The notes beneath the pieces are model-generated. The model was not told the origin of the DNA. It made no database searches and saw nothing but the letters and a program-made list of their open reading frames with translations. 64,000 bases of DNA. It comes from Hyphomicrobium sp. GTDB taxonomy: Bacteria > Pseudomonadota > Alphaproteobacteria > Rhizobiales > Hyphomicrobiaceae. Location of the stretch: NCBI GenBank assembly GCA_013141015.1, contig JABFRT010000007.1, positions 72,992 to 136,991 of the forward strand, given 5' to 3'. Below are positions 35,438-43,883 of the stretch, in pieces. Within the stretch, counting starts at the first letter, position 1. Every line of letters begins with the position of its first letter. Position numbers and translations under genes: made by a program.

Positions 35438-36121
35438 TTGAGCCGCAAGCCAGAACTCTATGTCACGCTGCAGACCGCAGCACCCGGCCCCGATGGCGCG
35501 GCGGCGGCAATCGCTTGCCTGGACACCGTGCTGGCGGCAGCCCCCGTCGCCTGCCTGCTGATCGCGCCGGAGCCGGGCCGCCCGCTTGATGCCGGACTGA
35601 CCAAGACGCTGGCTGGCATGGCACAGAAAAAAGGTGTCGCGGCGCTGGTTGCAGACGACGCCAACCTCGCCCGCCTGATCAAAGCCGACGGAGTGCATCT
35701 GTCGTGGTCGAAAGATACCCTCAAGCATTACGATGCGGCCCGCGAATTGCTCGGCGAGCGCTTCATGATCGGCGCTGACGCTGGCCGCTCGCGCGATGAC
35801 GCGATGGAGCTTGGCGAAGCGGGCGCTGAATACGTGGCATTTGGCATCCCAGCTCATGTCGAGGACCGCGCAACAGCCGAAGACCGCCAACGCGATCTGA
35901 TTGGCTGGTGGAGCGAAATTTTCGAAATCCCGTGCGTCGCGTTTGACGTGACGCAACCGGACCACGCCAGCGCGTTGGCCGGTGACGGCGCCGACTTTGT
36001 TACGGTCACCATATCGTCAACGCTGCCGCCCGCAGAAATTCGCGCGCGGATTGCGGCCTTCGCGGATGCGATAACACCTGCAAGCACACCACCCATCACA
36101 CCGGCAGGGGCAGCCTCATGA
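35438..36121 (+). CDS. ThiE-like TIM-barrel protein (divergent thiamine-phosphate synthase paralogue)
   Basis: A 227-aa product from TTG 35438, chosen because CGGAGAG lies about 7 bases upstream. LYVTLQTAAPGPDGAAAAI, ALVADDANLARLIKADGVHLSWSKD, FMIGADAGRSRDDAMELGEAGAEYVAFG and the later barrel strands follow thiamine-phosphate synthase (compare DGVHLGQ). The pyrimidine/phosphate residues of true ThiE are only partly kept, and no other thi gene is near, so thiamine synthesis is doubtful. The stop overlaps the ATG of the Sel1 gene (ATGA). Confidence 0.78.
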   Translation: MSRKPELYVTLQTAAPGPDGAAAAIACLDTVLAAAPVACLLIAPEPGRPLDAGLTKTLAGMAQKKGVAALVADDANLARLIKADGVHLSWSKDTLKHYDAARELLGERFMIGADAGRSRDDAMELGEAGAEYVAFGIPAHVEDRATAEDRQRDLIGWWSEIFEIPCVAFDVTQPDHASALAGDGADFVTVTISSTLPPAEIRARIAAFADAITPASTPPITPAGAAS

Positions 36122-37179
36122 GGATCATCGCTCCAATAGTAATGGCAGCAGCTGGCTTCGCAGTCCTCAGTGCGGCGGCTTTGCCCGCGCACGCCGAAAG
36201 CAGTTCGTGGTTCTGGGGTTCTGAGAAAAAGGCGGACGAAAAAACAACAACCCTGCCGAAACCGGCTACCGAGCCAAAGCCCTCCGCACCCAATGTCCGC
36301 AAAGCATCTCCGTCGCTGGTGCCGGCAACAGGCGACGACGCGGCCTATACCGCCTTCGATCAGGGCCAATATCTGACAGCCTTGCAACTCGCCCAGGAAG
36401 CGGCGGCCCGCGGTGAGCCGCAGGCGCACACCTTGATCGCCCGCATCTATGCCGAAGGTCTGGGCGTGCCCAAGGACGACAAGGCGGCCGTCAACTGGTA
36501 CACGCGCGCGTCCGAAAAGGGCGACATTCCAGGCACCTTTGCACTTGGACTAATGCTGGCGGAAGGCCGCGGCGTCGGCAAAAACCGCGAGGCCGCAGCC
36601 CAGCTTTTTGAAAAAGCCGCGCTGACCGGACACGCTGAAGCCAATTACAATCTCGGCGTTCTGTTTTTGAAAGGCGACGGCAAACCGGAAAATCCGATCC
36701 GCGCCTTCCAGCACATCCGCTACGCCGCCGAAAAGGGCATTCCGCAAGCACAATACGATCTGGCCGCCATGTACCAAGCAGGATCAGGCGTCGATCCCAA
36801 CGCAGAGGAGGCCGCGCGCTGGCTGTCACGCGCCGCCGAGAAAGGTTTCGCCGCCGCCGAATACGATTACGCAGTGCTGCTGCTCAAAGGCTTCGGGCTG
36901 ACAAAGGACGAGCCGAAAATCATGGCCCTGCTGACATCGGCGGCAGTCAAGGGCATTGCCGGCGCGCAAAACCGCTTGGCTTATGTGCACATGGATGGCG
37001 TCGGCACAGACAAGAATATCGTCGAAGCGGCCAAGTGGCGGATCATCGCCGCCAAAGGCGGTGTCGAAGACAAAACGCTCGACGCGATGATCGCCAAACT
37101 CTCCAAAGCCGACCGCGCAAAAGCAGAGACCGCCGCCTCCGAATGGGCCGACAAGATCCAGGTGCAGGGCTTGGAGTGA
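36118..37179 (+). CDS. Exported Sel1-like repeat protein
   Basis: A 353-aa protein with a signal peptide (cleavage after AHA), a short Lys/Pro-rich linker, and about six Sel1/TPR-like repeats, for example EGLGVPKDDKAAVNWYTRASEKGD, EGRGVGKNREAAAQLFEKAALTG and AGSGVDPNAEEAARWLSRAAEKG. These repeats form a helical solenoid for protein binding in the periplasm. Translationally coupled to the ThiE-like gene; function unknown. Confidence 0.92.
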   Translation: MRIIAPIVMAAAGFAVLSAAALPAHAESSSWFWGSEKKADEKTTTLPKPATEPKPSAPNVRKASPSLVPATGDDAAYTAFDQGQYLTALQLAQEAAARGEPQAHTLIARIYAEGLGVPKDDKAAVNWYTRASEKGDIPGTFALGLMLAEGRGVGKNREAAAQLFEKAALTGHAEANYNLGVLFLKGDGKPENPIRAFQHIRYAAEKGIPQAQYDLAAMYQAGSGVDPNAEEAARWLSRAAEKGFAAAEYDYAVLLLKGFGLTKDEPKIMALLTSAAVKGIAGAQNRLAYVHMDGVGTDKNIVEAAKWRIIAAKGGVEDKTLDAMIAKLSKADRAKAETAASEWADKIQVQGLE

Positions 37180-37286
37180 GTGTGGGCTGCACGCCGGAAG
37201 TCGTAACGTGCAAAACGTCATCCATGATGACGACTTGCCGGCTCAGCCATTCGAGAATGACGGCGCGCCGGCGGCGGCGGCTGAAA

Positions 37287-37589
37287 TCAACTCAATTTGC
37301 ACAGCGTCGCGGATCCGCGGCACTGCCAGCCGATGGCTTGGCCTTCGCATTTGTAAGCGCGCGGGCTGAACGACCAGCCGGGCGTGCCGTTGCCCGTCAC
37401 CCACGTGCCGTATGCGCCCCAGCTGACCGATTGCAGCAACGCGGCATCGACCTGGAACTTAGCGAGCGTCTCGGTCAACGCGTTGCCGACAGCGGCTTTC
37501 TTATAGCAAGTCTTGGCGTTGGCCGGTGCCGCGCTGATAACAGAGAGCACGGCTACAGCGGCAATCGACAGGTTCGACATTTTGCGCAT
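37287..37589 (-). CDS. Small secreted cysteine-containing protein
   Basis: A 100-aa protein with signal peptide (IAAVAVLSVISAAPANA) and a mature part with five cysteines (TCYKKAAVGNAL, YKCEGQAIGWQCRGSATLCKLS). AALLQSVSWGAYGTW follows a helical section. GGGGGAA lies upstream of the ATG. No family recognised; disulfide-stabilised periplasmic or secreted protein inferred. Confidence 0.75.
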   Translation of the reverse strand: MRKMSNLSIAAVAVLSVISAAPANAKTCYKKAAVGNALTETLAKFQVDAALLQSVSWGAYGTWVTGNGTPGWSFSPRAYKCEGQAIGWQCRGSATLCKLS

Positions 37590-37662
37590 TGAAAAATTCC
37601 CCCTGCCCCGAGCACATCACGCACCCGCGCTGGCGTTAGGTTTTAGACGAGTCGCGTGGAAT

Positions 37663-37790
37663 TTCCTTCTCCCTTGGGGGGAGTGCCCGGCCCGGGACCT
37701 AGACACTTCCTTCTCCCTTGGGGGAAGTGCCCGGTCCGGGACCTAGACACTTCCTTCTCCCTTGGGGAGAAGGTGCCCGGCCCGCGCCAC
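37663..37790. repeat. 44-bp tandem repeat, about 2.9 copies
   Basis: The unit ttccttctcccttggggg.. gtgcccggcccgggacctagacac starts at 37663, 37707 and 37751 with exact 44-bp periodicity; the third copy is partial and diverges at its end. Confidence 0.9.
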
Positions 37791-37797
37791 CCACAGT

Positions 37798-37912
37798 GTC
37801 ATCCTAGGGCCCCGATGCGCAGCATCGATACAAGAATGTCCCTGGGATCCATTCATCCGCTTGTGCTGGCGTTTGTTGCACGATGGATCCTAGACACGAG
37901 GCCTAGGATGAC
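37798..37912. repeat. Palindromic repeat family A, copy 3
   Basis: Starts gtcatcctagggcc and ends gaggcctaggatgac, with a longer inner section than the other copies. Followed by agcatttgttgaggc, shared with copy 4. Confidence 0.8.
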
Positions 37913-38019
37913 AGCATTTGTTGAGGCTGTTGACGTACGCGAGTGACGTGCAATACGCCCAACTCTCCCTGCTTGCATTCCCGGCCGAAGGCGCACGGAA
38001 ACGTAGGCCAAAGACAATT

Positions 38020-38110
38020 GTCATCCCAGGGCTTGTCCCTGGGATCCATCGTGCCGCAAACGCCGGCGCAAGTTGTGAAATGGATCCTAGCCACAAGGGC
38101 TAGGATGACA
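38020..38110. repeat. Palindromic repeat family A, copy 4
   Basis: Starts gtcatcccagggcttgtcc and ends aagggctaggatgac; followed by the same agcatttgttgaggc flank as copy 3, so the element and its flank were duplicated together. Confidence 0.85.
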
Positions 38111-38142
38111 GCATTTGTTGAGGCGATTGACGTTGCCACTCG

Positions 38143-38730
38143 CTACTCGACAATTTGCTTTTGGAATTTCAAGCCCGTTGTCAGGCCCTTTTGCACTAAG
38201 CGATCATGCAATTCACCAGAAACAAGGAGAATATTGCAGCGGCGGTTCCACCAGATATGTTTGCCGACAATCGATGGCTGAGGCAATGCAATGACCCCCC
38301 CAAATCGCCGAGACCAATATCGAAGTCCGCTCATCTCTAACCATTCAACTTCCGATTTCTCGACGATCACGTCGTCTGCCCGATCGGCAACGTGAATTGA
38401 GTAGTAGGGGTATTCTTTGCGTTGTGCGTTAGGCCCTGCTTCAAGCTTTAATGGAACGAACTGATGGACACCCGGCGCCAAAGTTTCGATCACGTCTTTG
38501 ACCTCTGGACGGACACTATAGCCGGCGGCATTGATCCAAGCGGTCGGTTCGGTTTCACTCGGCGGACCAGAAGCACGAGACGGCCAGTGCTGAAGCCATT
38601 CTTCGGGCACTTTGCCGCCACCACCCGTCTTCAGAAGCCAGCTCCCGAAAGGATCGAATTGTGCAGCACTTCTATTTGCCTGCGCTTGAGTAACGGACTC
38701 AAGGTCCAACTCAACCATGTACGCTTGCAT
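38143..38730 (-). CDS. DUF1629/Imm11-like protein (orphan immunity-type)
   Basis: A 195-aa product from ATG 38730 (MQAYMVELDLESV), with GGGGGATC 8 bases upstream. The C-terminal half, VHQFVPLKLEA, YYSIHVADRADDVIVEKSEVEWL, VIALPQPSIVGKHIWWNRRCNILLVSGELHDRLVQKGLTTGLKF, matches the DUF1629 / Imm11 pattern (ligand-like domain ending in tGlxF). In polymorphic toxin loci such proteins protect against a neighbouring toxin. No toxin is visible here; the gene is flanked by repeats. Family assignment from memory of the pattern. Confidence 0.65.
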   Translation of the reverse strand: MQAYMVELDLESVTQAQANRSAAQFDPFGSWLLKTGGGGKVPEEWLQHWPSRASGPPSETEPTAWINAAGYSVRPEVKDVIETLAPGVHQFVPLKLEAGPNAQRKEYPYYSIHVADRADDVIVEKSEVEWLEMSGLRYWSRRFGGVIALPQPSIVGKHIWWNRRCNILLVSGELHDRLVQKGLTTGLKFQKQIVE

Positions 38731-39012
38731 CAGTGATCCCCCTGCGTGCGCCCGCATTGTCCGCAGAAACTTCCTCCGCTAACTGCTCGCGTTAAGTCAA
38801 GGCAATCAACCCAGGGGCTCCCCCTCCCCCCGCGACACTTCCCCCGCAGTGCAGCAATTCCTTGACTTTACAACCGAACACGGTCATACACCGCGCATTG
38901 CTCTTCTATGGCGCTCGGGTCCTCGTGCCACTTCTAAGCGTTTGAACAAACGCGCTCGACCCTGCATTCAAGACCAATCCGAACAAACTAGGCCACCCCC
39001 GCAAGCGCCGGT
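38731..39012. other. Intergenic region before the RNA helicase
   Basis: 282 bp between divergent genes, with no recognised element. It must contain the helicase promoter and 5' leader; cold-shock-type leaders are common for such helicases but not demonstrable here. Confidence 0.35.
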
Positions 39013-40914
39013 GTGGGCCATGGGACGAGAATTCCGAGCCAGAGTGCCGGTCTCGAAGCCCTTGGGAAAACTTCTACTTTGACATCTCCGACATTCGAGA
39101 CCTTCGGCTTTGCCGAACCTCTCGCCCGTGCCCTGACGCAAGTTGGGTACACGACGCCGACCCCTATTCAGGTGCAGGCGCTGACCCCGCAACTTGAAGG
39201 CCGCGACCTGCTTGGCATGGCCGAAACCGGCTCGGGTAAAACCGCAACCTTCGTGCTGCCGCTGCTCCAAGACATCATCACCAAGCAGTTGGAGCCCGGC
39301 TATAAGCAAGTCGGCACGCTGATACTTGCCCCGACGCGCGAACTGGCCGTCCAGATCGATCTGGAAGTCGCGTCTCTCGCCCGCAACATGAATATCCGCC
39401 GTGCGGTTATTCTGGGCGGCGTCAGCAAGGGTCCGCAGATCAACGCGTTGAAGCGCGGCGTGCATGTGTGCGTTGCGACGCCCGGCCGGTTGCTCGATCA
39501 CGTCAATATGCGCTCGTGCGATCTCTCGGGCGTGCACACGCTGATCCTCGACGAAGCCGACCGCATGTTCGACATGGGCTTCATCCGCGACATCCGCAAA
39601 ATCGTGTCGCTGATCCCTATGAAGCGCCGCACGGCGTTGTTCTCGGCAACCATGCCCCCCGAAATCCGCAAGTTCGCTTACGAAGTTTTGCAGGATCCAT
39701 TCCGCGTCGATCTCTCCACCAAGACGATGGTTGTCGACCGGATCGACCAGAAGGTGATGATCGTGCGCAATGCTGAAAAGCAGAGCCGCTTGCACACCAT
39801 TCTCGCCGACGCCGCATGCGAACGCGTGATCGTGTTCACGCGCACCAAGCGTGGCGCCGACCGCGTGGCCGACCGTCTCGGCATGGCTGGCATTTCGTCA
39901 GCCGCGTTCCACGGCAACAAGGCGCAGAACGCCCGTCAGCGCGCGTTGAACGACTTCATGGCGGGCCACACCCGCGTGCTGGTCGCGACCGACATCGCGG
40001 CGCGCGGCATCGACGTCAACAACATCACGCATGTCATCAACTTCGACATGCCACTAGACCCCGAGACCTACGTCCACCGCGTTGGCCGTACCGCCCGCAA
40101 GGGCACCAACGGCATCGCGATCTCGCTGTGCGATCCGTCGGAAAAGCCGGAAATCTCGGCCATCGAAAAGATGATGAAGCAGAAGATCGAAGTCATCGGC
40201 GACGTTGGCGGCGAACATTTGGCCATGCCGGAAAAGCGTCCGCATCACGCGCACGAAGATCCGCGCCGGGTTGGCGCGCACCGCAAGGGCCCATCCAAGG
40301 GTCCGTCGCAGACCCGCGAACGCACACCGCGCGAAGGTGGTCAATTCAACGAGCAGCGCCGTGATGTGCACGCTGGACGTGGCGCAGACCGCCGCTCTGC
40401 TGACCGTTTCGGTGATGACCGCGCCCCGCGTGCGGTCGAAGCTGGCGGATTTAATCCGGCCGCGTCGTTGCATCGTCCAGATGCGCCGCGTTCGGAGGCC
40501 CCGCGCCGTGAACGTCCGCGCTTTGATGGCCCGCGTTCAGAAGGGTCACGCTCTGAACGTCCGGAACGCTCAGCCGATGCGCGTGGTCCTCGTCATGAGG
40601 GTCCGCGCCGTGAAGGAACACGTTCGGACGGTCCGCGTCACAACGGCCCGCGCCCGGAACGCTCAGCCGACGCTCGCGGTCCTCGTCCTGAGGGCCCGTC
40701 GCGAAGGATCACGTACGGATGGCCCTCGTCACGAAGGCCCGCGCGCTCATGCTCCACGCAACGATGCGCCGCGCTCACACGCACCGCGTTCGGACTCAGA
40801 CCGGCCGCAGCGTTCAGACGCCAAGCCGCACGGCAAACCGCAAGGTGGCCCAGGCGGCGAGCGCAACTGGAACGGCCAGAAGCCGCCGAAGTTTTTAGGC
40901 TCGCGCGGTGGTGA
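39013..40914 (+). CDS. DEAD-box RNA helicase (RhlE-like), C-terminal tail frameshifted
   Basis: An ATP-dependent RNA helicase of the RhlE type. Core motifs: FETFGFAEPLARAL..TPTPIQ (Q motif), AETGSGKT (I), PTRELA (Ia), LDEADRMFDMGF (II), FSATMP (III), ARGIDVN (V), HRVGRTAR (VI). The start is uncertain: GTG 39013, or TTG 39079 directly before TSPTFETF. The tail is a low-complexity Arg/Gly/Pro-rich RNA-binding segment with repeats of the form RS-EGPR-RE. Near 40700 the repeat frame moves to the +2 register: REGSRTDGPRHEGPRAHAPR..GGDRPNRKPAA continues to a stop at 40942. So the 40914 end is probably an artefact of a 2-base loss (or 1-base gain). Confidence 0.88.
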   Translation: MGHGTRIPSQSAGLEALGKTSTLTSPTFETFGFAEPLARALTQVGYTTPTPIQVQALTPQLEGRDLLGMAETGSGKTATFVLPLLQDIITKQLEPGYKQVGTLILAPTRELAVQIDLEVASLARNMNIRRAVILGGVSKGPQINALKRGVHVCVATPGRLLDHVNMRSCDLSGVHTLILDEADRMFDMGFIRDIRKIVSLIPMKRRTALFSATMPPEIRKFAYEVLQDPFRVDLSTKTMVVDRIDQKVMIVRNAEKQSRLHTILADAACERVIVFTRTKRGADRVADRLGMAGISSAAFHGNKAQNARQRALNDFMAGHTRVLVATDIAARGIDVNNITHVINFDMPLDPETYVHRVGRTARKGTNGIAISLCDPSEKPEISAIEKMMKQKIEVIGDVGGEHLAMPEKRPHHAHEDPRRVGAHRKGPSKGPSQTRERTPREGGQFNEQRRDVHAGRGADRRSADRFGDDRAPRAVEAGGFNPAASLHRPDAPRSEAPRRERPRFDGPRSEGSRSERPERSADARGPRHEGPRREGTRSDGPRHNGPRPERSADARGPRPEGPSRRITYGWPSSRRPARSCSTQRCAALTRTAFGLRPAAAFRRQAARQTARWPRRRAQLERPEAAEVFRLARW

Positions 40915-40949
40915 CCGCCCGAACCGCAAACCGGCGGCGTAACATTCCA

Positions 40950-41080
40950 CCCGTCATCCCATGCGCGATGCGGCATGTCTTTCATGACGCTTCGCAGACA
41001 CGGGATCTTCGGTCGCAATAAGATCCCGGATCAGCGCCGCAACAATATAGGATTGCTGCGCCGCATCCGGGATGACGGGT
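40950..41080. repeat. Palindromic repeat family B, copy 1
   Basis: 131 bp from cccgtcatcccatgcgcgatgcgg to cgcatccgggatgacgggt, with tcgcagacacgggatctt and agatcccggatcagcg inside. Copy 2 is at 52484. Confidence 0.85.
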
Positions 41081-41090
41081 AAAAAAACAA

Positions 41091-41126
41091 AAAGGCCGGA
41101 GACAGTGTCTCCGGCCTTTTTTATTT
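41091..41126 (+). terminator. Terminator after the helicase
   Basis: ggccggagacagtgtctccggcc is a near-perfect hairpin followed by ttttttattt and preceded by an A-run, so it may act both ways. Confidence 0.9.
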
Positions 41127-41629
41127 GAGGGACCGTCGGGCGCGATAAATGCCGGCGCCAAAAACTCCGACCCCGCGAGACGGTCTCCTTGGAGGCCGTC
41201 TCATCACACTATGCCAGAAAGCCAAGAGACAAGGTTGGGTCAAGCGTTCGCGCAGACTCAACACAAAGCGGAATCAAAAGATCGTTGGGTTTGCGCTCCG
41301 CTTGACGCCAACCTACAAGTGGATTGTTCTTTGACCCGTCCTACTTACTGGGTTCCGGCCTGTCGCCGCTTCGCGACGATCTGCTTCGCAGACGCGGGGA
41401 TGAAGTGTGGGGGCTTCGCATCTTCGCTTTATTTGATCCGTGCTACGCGAGCTTTTTTATTTGCGGCCGCCGATTGCCAGTACGCCGTCAAAGAATATAA
41501 TTGGATAAGCTCGGCACTTAAATGAATTTGACGCTTGAAGCGTAAGCCCTCAACTGATGGGGAGCCTTGCTCCGCATCACTGCGCAGCACGACACCCTCG
41601 CCGCTGGTTCACCGTTCGGGAGACCTCAC
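41127..41629. other. 500-bp region without a gene; inverted repeat and repeat debris
   Basis: Contains an inverted repeat with 15-16 base arms (aggttgggtcaagcg at 41232-41246, cgcttgacgccaacct at 41299-41314), and at about 41350-41402 a stretch (gccgcttcgcgacgatctgcttcgcagacgcgggga) resembling the left part of family B. Short frames crossing it have no ribosome site or family signal. Confidence 0.5.
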
Positions 41630-42700
41630 ATGAAAACTTTGCTCACGCGATTGCTGCCCTTGAGCTTGGCAGCTGGCGTTTTTGCCGCTGCATGCGGGGC
41701 ACCTGTTGCTGCCGAAACGCCCGCCGCCGCGCAGATCACCATCCTCAACGACGCGTTTGGACCAGCCTCGTCGTTGCGCAAGGATTGGGGCTTCGCGGCC
41801 TTCATCGAATACGGTGGTAAGCGGATCTTGTTCGACACAGGCAACAACGCCGAGATCTTTGCGCACAACGTGAAAGAGAAGGGCATTGACCTCACGCGGC
41901 TCGATTTCGCGGTCGTTTCGCACCGGCACGGCGACCACACGAGCGGCATTAGCCACCTTCTGAAGGTCAATCCGGGCGTCACGATCCATGCGCCGCAGGA
42001 GAACTTTGGCGTGTTCGGTGCGGCACTGCCCGGCACGTTTTTAAAGCCGGTAGAGTCTTTACCGGCCGAGCAACGATATTTCGACGGCAAGCCGCCTGAA
42101 ACGCTGCGCTTCGGTTCACCTTGGCCAGATGCAAAATTCAATTGGATCAGCAAAACCAGCGAGATTGCACCGGGCATTCATGCGATCCTTCTCAACGGAC
42201 CATGGGGCGTCGACCTCGAAGTTAAGGAACTCTCGCTGGCAATCGATACGCCGGACGGTATCGTGCTGATCGTCGGGTGCAGTCATCCAACAATCGAAAA
42301 GATTGCGGAGGCCGCGGAGGCCGCGATCAACAAGCCGATCCATCTCGTCGTCGGCGGCTTGCATCTGCTGCCCGCCAAAGAGGATCAGCTGAAGTCGGTC
42401 ACAACCACGCTGCATGATACGCTGAAGATCAACTTTATCGCTCCGGCACATTGCAGTGGCGAGGCGGCTTTTGCAGCGCTCAAAGCGGCGTTCGGCGAAA
42501 AGTACGTCTATGCTGGGTTGGGCAGCACGATTGTACTTGGTGCACAGGTGACGACGCGCGCCGATGCAGGCACGCCAATTAAGCACGCCTTCGACAGTGA
42601 TGACCAGCGTACCTACCGCGAGGTCATGGCCGGCGGACCACTGCGCGCTCTTCTCAAAGGCTCGGCCAGTCTTGCAAGACTGGAGCGCAGAGAACGCTAA
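41630..42700 (+). CDS. Exported metallo-beta-lactamase-fold hydrolase (MJ0301/DHPS-like type)
   Basis: A 356-aa protein from ATG 41630 with a signal peptide (LLPLSLAAGVFAAACGAPVAAE; AAAC could be a weak lipobox). The metal site is SHRHGDH at 97-103, preceded by KRILFDTGNN; later VGCSHPTIEKI and APAHCSGEAAF supply further ligands. This arrangement (GCSH, then HLVVGGLHL, then PxHC) fits the group annotated as beta-ribofuranosylaminobenzene phosphate synthase-like. The substrate in a secreted version is unknown. A terminator follows immediately. Confidence 0.9.
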   Translation: MKTLLTRLLPLSLAAGVFAAACGAPVAAETPAAAQITILNDAFGPASSLRKDWGFAAFIEYGGKRILFDTGNNAEIFAHNVKEKGIDLTRLDFAVVSHRHGDHTSGISHLLKVNPGVTIHAPQENFGVFGAALPGTFLKPVESLPAEQRYFDGKPPETLRFGSPWPDAKFNWISKTSEIAPGIHAILLNGPWGVDLEVKELSLAIDTPDGIVLIVGCSHPTIEKIAEAAEAAINKPIHLVVGGLHLLPAKEDQLKSVTTTLHDTLKINFIAPAHCSGEAAFAALKAAFGEKYVYAGLGSTIVLGAQVTTRADAGTPIKHAFDSDDQRTYREVMAGGPLRALLKGSASLARLERRER

Positions 42701-42742
42701 AAGGCCAGGGCTTCCCTTTTCAGGAACCCTGGCCTTTCCATT
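42699..42742 (+). terminator. Terminator after the MBL-fold gene
   Basis: aaaggccaggg / ccctggccttt stem with loop cttcccttttcaggaa, overlapping the stop codon region. Confidence 0.8.
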
Positions 42743-42781
42743 TGCACGCTATCCGATGCGCATATATCGCGTGCGGGGGGA

Positions 42782-43540
42782 TTAAAGCTTGTCAGCTGGC
42801 TTCGGCGCGTCGCCAGCCGGCGGCGTTGGCGCGTTGCCGGGAGCTGCATCGTCATCAGGACCACCATCGTCCATCATCGGGCCGCCGCGACCACCGTACT
42901 CACCACCACGCTCGTGGTGGCGTCCACCACCCCAGCCGCCATGGCCCTTGCCATGATGGCCGCCACGGCCACCCCAGCCACCGTCTTCGCCGCCACCGCG
43001 GGCGAAGCGGCCACCCTTATGACCGCGACCGCCCATGCCGGGCATCAAGTCACGTGCTAAAGGCCGCAGCACTTCCTTCTGCTCATCCGACAGCGACGCA
43101 TAGAACGGCTTGAATGCGCCAGCGAAGGCCTTCATGCGTTCGGCACGCTCGCTCATGTTCTGGCTCATCTTGTCGAGACGCTCAGCCATGTCGGGGCGCT
43201 TCTTGGCGGTATCACCGGTCTTACCATCCGTCTTGTCATCAGCACGAGCTGCGCGGCGCTCGTCGCGCATCTTCATGCGCTCAGCCATCTTGGCGTCGCG
43301 GTCCTTGAAGAAGGTGCGGACCTGCGCTTCAACAGGCGCCCAAAGCTTTTCCTGATCTGCCGACAGCTTCAACGCGGTCTTGGCCATCGCCAACTTGCCT
43401 TCGTCGAGGCGCGCGCGCATCTCCGGGCTCATCTGATTCCAGCCGCCACGGTGATCGACGGCCTTGGCAACGGCGATGGTCGCGGGCACGGCAACAACAG
43501 CCGCAATCGCAATCCATGCGGTACGTGAGAGTTTCAGCAT
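42782..43540 (-). CDS. LTXXQ (Spy/CpxP-like) periplasmic protein
   Basis: A 252-aa protein with signal peptide/anchor (WIAIAAVVAVPATIAVAKA) and a helical body with LSADQEKLWAPVEAQVRTF and LSDEQKEVLRPL, the paired LTxxQ-type motifs of Spy/CpxP chaperones. The last 90 residues are a Gly/His/Arg-rich low-complexity tail (GGWGGRGGHHGKGHGGWGG) that could bind metal. GGAGA precedes ATG 43540. Spy-like proteins respond to envelope stress or metal. Confidence 0.85.
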   Translation of the reverse strand: MLKLSRTAWIAIAAVVAVPATIAVAKAVDHRGGWNQMSPEMRARLDEGKLAMAKTALKLSADQEKLWAPVEAQVRTFFKDRDAKMAERMKMRDERRAARADDKTDGKTGDTAKKRPDMAERLDKMSQNMSERAERMKAFAGAFKPFYASLSDEQKEVLRPLARDLMPGMGGRGHKGGRFARGGGEDGGWGGRGGHHGKGHGGWGGGRHHERGGEYGGRGGPMMDDGGPDDDAAPGNAPTPPAGDAPKPADKL

Positions 43541-43883
43541 TCTTGTTTCTCCTCAGTTGAGGTCCTGTTGGCAGCGCCGGGGGGAGGTCTGCCAGGCCTT
43601 CGAGGATAAGAACGCAGGCAATGTTCGTTTCCGTCGCGGCTTGCGCGGCCGGATCAGCGGCCTACCAATTTGTAATGCTGGTTTGTAACCCTTGAAGGTT
43701 GCCGGATTGCGCCACGAACGGCCCGAGCATGGCCGCTCAGCCACACCAGGCAATTGAATCAGCGCCAAATATGGCTTGTGCGCGGTCTGCGGTTTGATGG
43801 GCGCCGCGTCAATGCGATAAAACCGCTGGAAGGCGCAGGGCCGAAAGCCTGGCGGACTTCAGTGAACAGGGAGCGGGGCCTTG
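43541..43883. other. Divergent intergenic region
   Basis: 343 bp between the LTXXQ gene and the YiiX-like hydrolase. No repeat or RNA recognised. It should contain both promoters. Confidence 0.4.

Noticed and set aside
37663-37790. 44-bp tandem array considered as a CRISPR
   Set aside because: Units are directly adjacent with no unique spacers and no cas genes nearby.
41211-41525. 104-codon frame between the helicase and the MBL-fold gene
   Set aside because: Crosses an inverted repeat and a family B-like fragment; no domain, no ribosome site.
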